NCBI GenBank assembly: GCA_002296185.1
Contig: DBHM01000014.1
Span: 80,924-88,099 of the forward strand
Reading direction: 5' to 3'
DNA length: 7,176 nt
Origin: Alphaproteobacteria bacterium UBA828
GTDB taxonomy: Bacteria > Pseudomonadota > Alphaproteobacteria > UBA828
Shown here: positions 6,518 through 7,176 of the stretch, one piece after another
How positions within the stretch are numbered: position 1 is the stretch's first letter
Layout of the letters: each line of letters opens with the position of its first letter
Made by a program: the position numbers and the translations under genes
The notes under the pieces: generated by a model
Told to the model about the DNA's origin: nothing
The model's database searches: none
What the model saw: only the letters and a program-made list of their open reading frames with translations

Positions 6518-6548
6518 AAAAAACCGCTATTTTTCGGGCCTTTTTTTT
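6518..6548 (+). terminator. Probable intrinsic terminator after secG
   Basis: Directly after the secG stop comes A6, CCG (6524-6526), an 8-base loop, CGG (6535-6537), GCC, and a run of eight T's (6541-6548). The G+C part of the stem is only 3 bp; A6 can pair with the T run around a GCC bulge. The T tract and position favour a terminator ending the tpiA-secG unit, though it may be leaky and let some transcription into pyrG. Confidence 0.5.
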
Positions 6549-6604
6549 AAACAAAAAAATTTACTTGGGTCATCGCCAATGCTCTGATAGATATTAAGCC
6601 CGTC

Positions 6605-7176
6605 ATGGCAAGATTCATATTTATCACAGGCGGGGTTGTTTCTTCCTTAGGAAAAGGACTTTCCTCTGCTGCTCTTGGAGCTCTTTTGCAAGCTAGAGGA
6701 TATACCGTCCGTCTTAGAAAATTTGATCCTTATTTAAACGTTGACCCTGGAACTATGAGTCCATACCAACATGGTGAAGTTTATGTGACGGATGATGGAG
6801 CTGAAACAGATTTAGATCTAGGCCATTATGAGCGTTTTACAGGAGTCCCAGCTAGAAAAACTGATAGCATCACAGCAGGAAAAATATATTCCTCAGTTAT
6901 ATCTAAAGAAAGAAAGGGAGACTATCTGGGAGGGACAGTTCAAGTTATTCCTCATGTAACAGATGCTATAAAAAATTCAATTACCGAAGATCTTGACCAA
7001 ACAGATTTTGCGCTCATAGAAATAGGTGGTACCGTTGGTGATATTGAAGGCCTTCCGTTTTTTGAGGCTATTAGACAAATGGGTTATGAGCTAGGTAAAG
7101 AAAAAGTGATGTTTGTTCACTTAACTCTATTGCCATATATTCCTGCTGCTGGTGAATTAAAAACAAAACCAACACA
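6605..7176 (+). CDS. pyrG: CTP synthase, N-terminal part, cut by the window end
   Basis: The first 190 codons and two further bases of CTP synthase, which aminates UTP to CTP with ATP and glutamine in the cytoplasm. The family has about 540 residues, so roughly a third is seen, all within the synthetase (amidoligase) domain; the glutamine amidotransferase domain lies beyond the window. Clear motifs are the P-loop GGVVSSLGKG (9-18, with K17), KFDPYLNVDPGTMSP (39-53), HGEVYVTDDGAETDLDLGHY (56-75) and IEIGGTVGDIEGLPF (138-152). D71 and E139 match the magnesium ligands known from the E. coli enzyme. The start is the ATG beginning MARFIFITGG, the usual family N-terminus, although no good Shine-Dalgarno sequence precedes it. 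It follows secG after 87 bases with a probable terminator between, so it likely has its own promoter in 6549-6604, where TTGGGT and TAGATA 17 bases apart are a weak candidate. Confidence 0.97.
   Translation, partial: MARFIFITGGVVSSLGKGLSSAALGALLQARGYTVRLRKFDPYLNVDPGTMSPYQHGEVYVTDDGAETDLDLGHYERFTGVPARKTDSITAGKIYSSVISKERKGDYLGGTVQVIPHVTDAIKNSITEDLDQTDFALIEIGGTVGDIEGLPFFEAIRQMGYELGKEKVMFVHLTLLPYIPAAGELKTKPT

Overview
The window reads as chromosomal DNA of an AT-rich alphaproteobacterium, possibly a streamlined marine lineage; the lineage is an inference from gene order and composition, not from a marker gene. The best evidence is two gene blocks that I recall as typical of Alphaproteobacteria: ppiD-trpE(-trpG) on the minus strand, and tpiA-secG-pyrG on the plus strand. 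Intergenic spacers are short and strongly A+T-rich. I see no mobile element, phage gene, CRISPR array, tRNA or rRNA.

Layout from left to right. Positions 1-30 (minus) hold the first ten codons of trpG/pabA, the glutamine amidotransferase subunit of anthranilate synthase; the rest lies outside the window. Positions 31-164 are a divergent spacer. On the plus strand follow a class I SAM-dependent methyltransferase (165-770, GTG start) and an exported divergent polysaccharide deacetylase of the YibQ/DUF610 family (847-1710). These meet trpE (1741-3243, minus) tail to tail. trpE lies downstream of ppiD (3243-5138, minus), a membrane-anchored SurA/PpiD-type periplasmic chaperone; the two overlap by one base (TAATG). 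A 219-base divergent spacer (5139-5357) separates ppiD from tpiA (5358-6122, plus). secG (6134-6517, TTG start) follows after 11 bases, then a probable terminator, then the 5' third of pyrG (6605 to the window end).

Functionally this is housekeeping. TrpE and TrpG together turn chorismate and glutamine into anthranilate. PpiD and SecG both serve protein export: SecG is part of the translocon, and PpiD helps periplasmic folding near its exit. TpiA is glycolytic or gluconeogenic, and PyrG makes CTP. The YibQ-like protein probably acts in the cell envelope, and the methyltransferase substrate is unknown.

The most interesting observation is structural. trpG lies on the same strand as ppiD-trpE but about 1.7 kb beyond the trpE stop, and the gap is filled by two genes on the opposite strand. 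This looks like an ancestral ppiD-trpE-trpG operon broken by an insertion or inversion. I found no convincing undescribed system.
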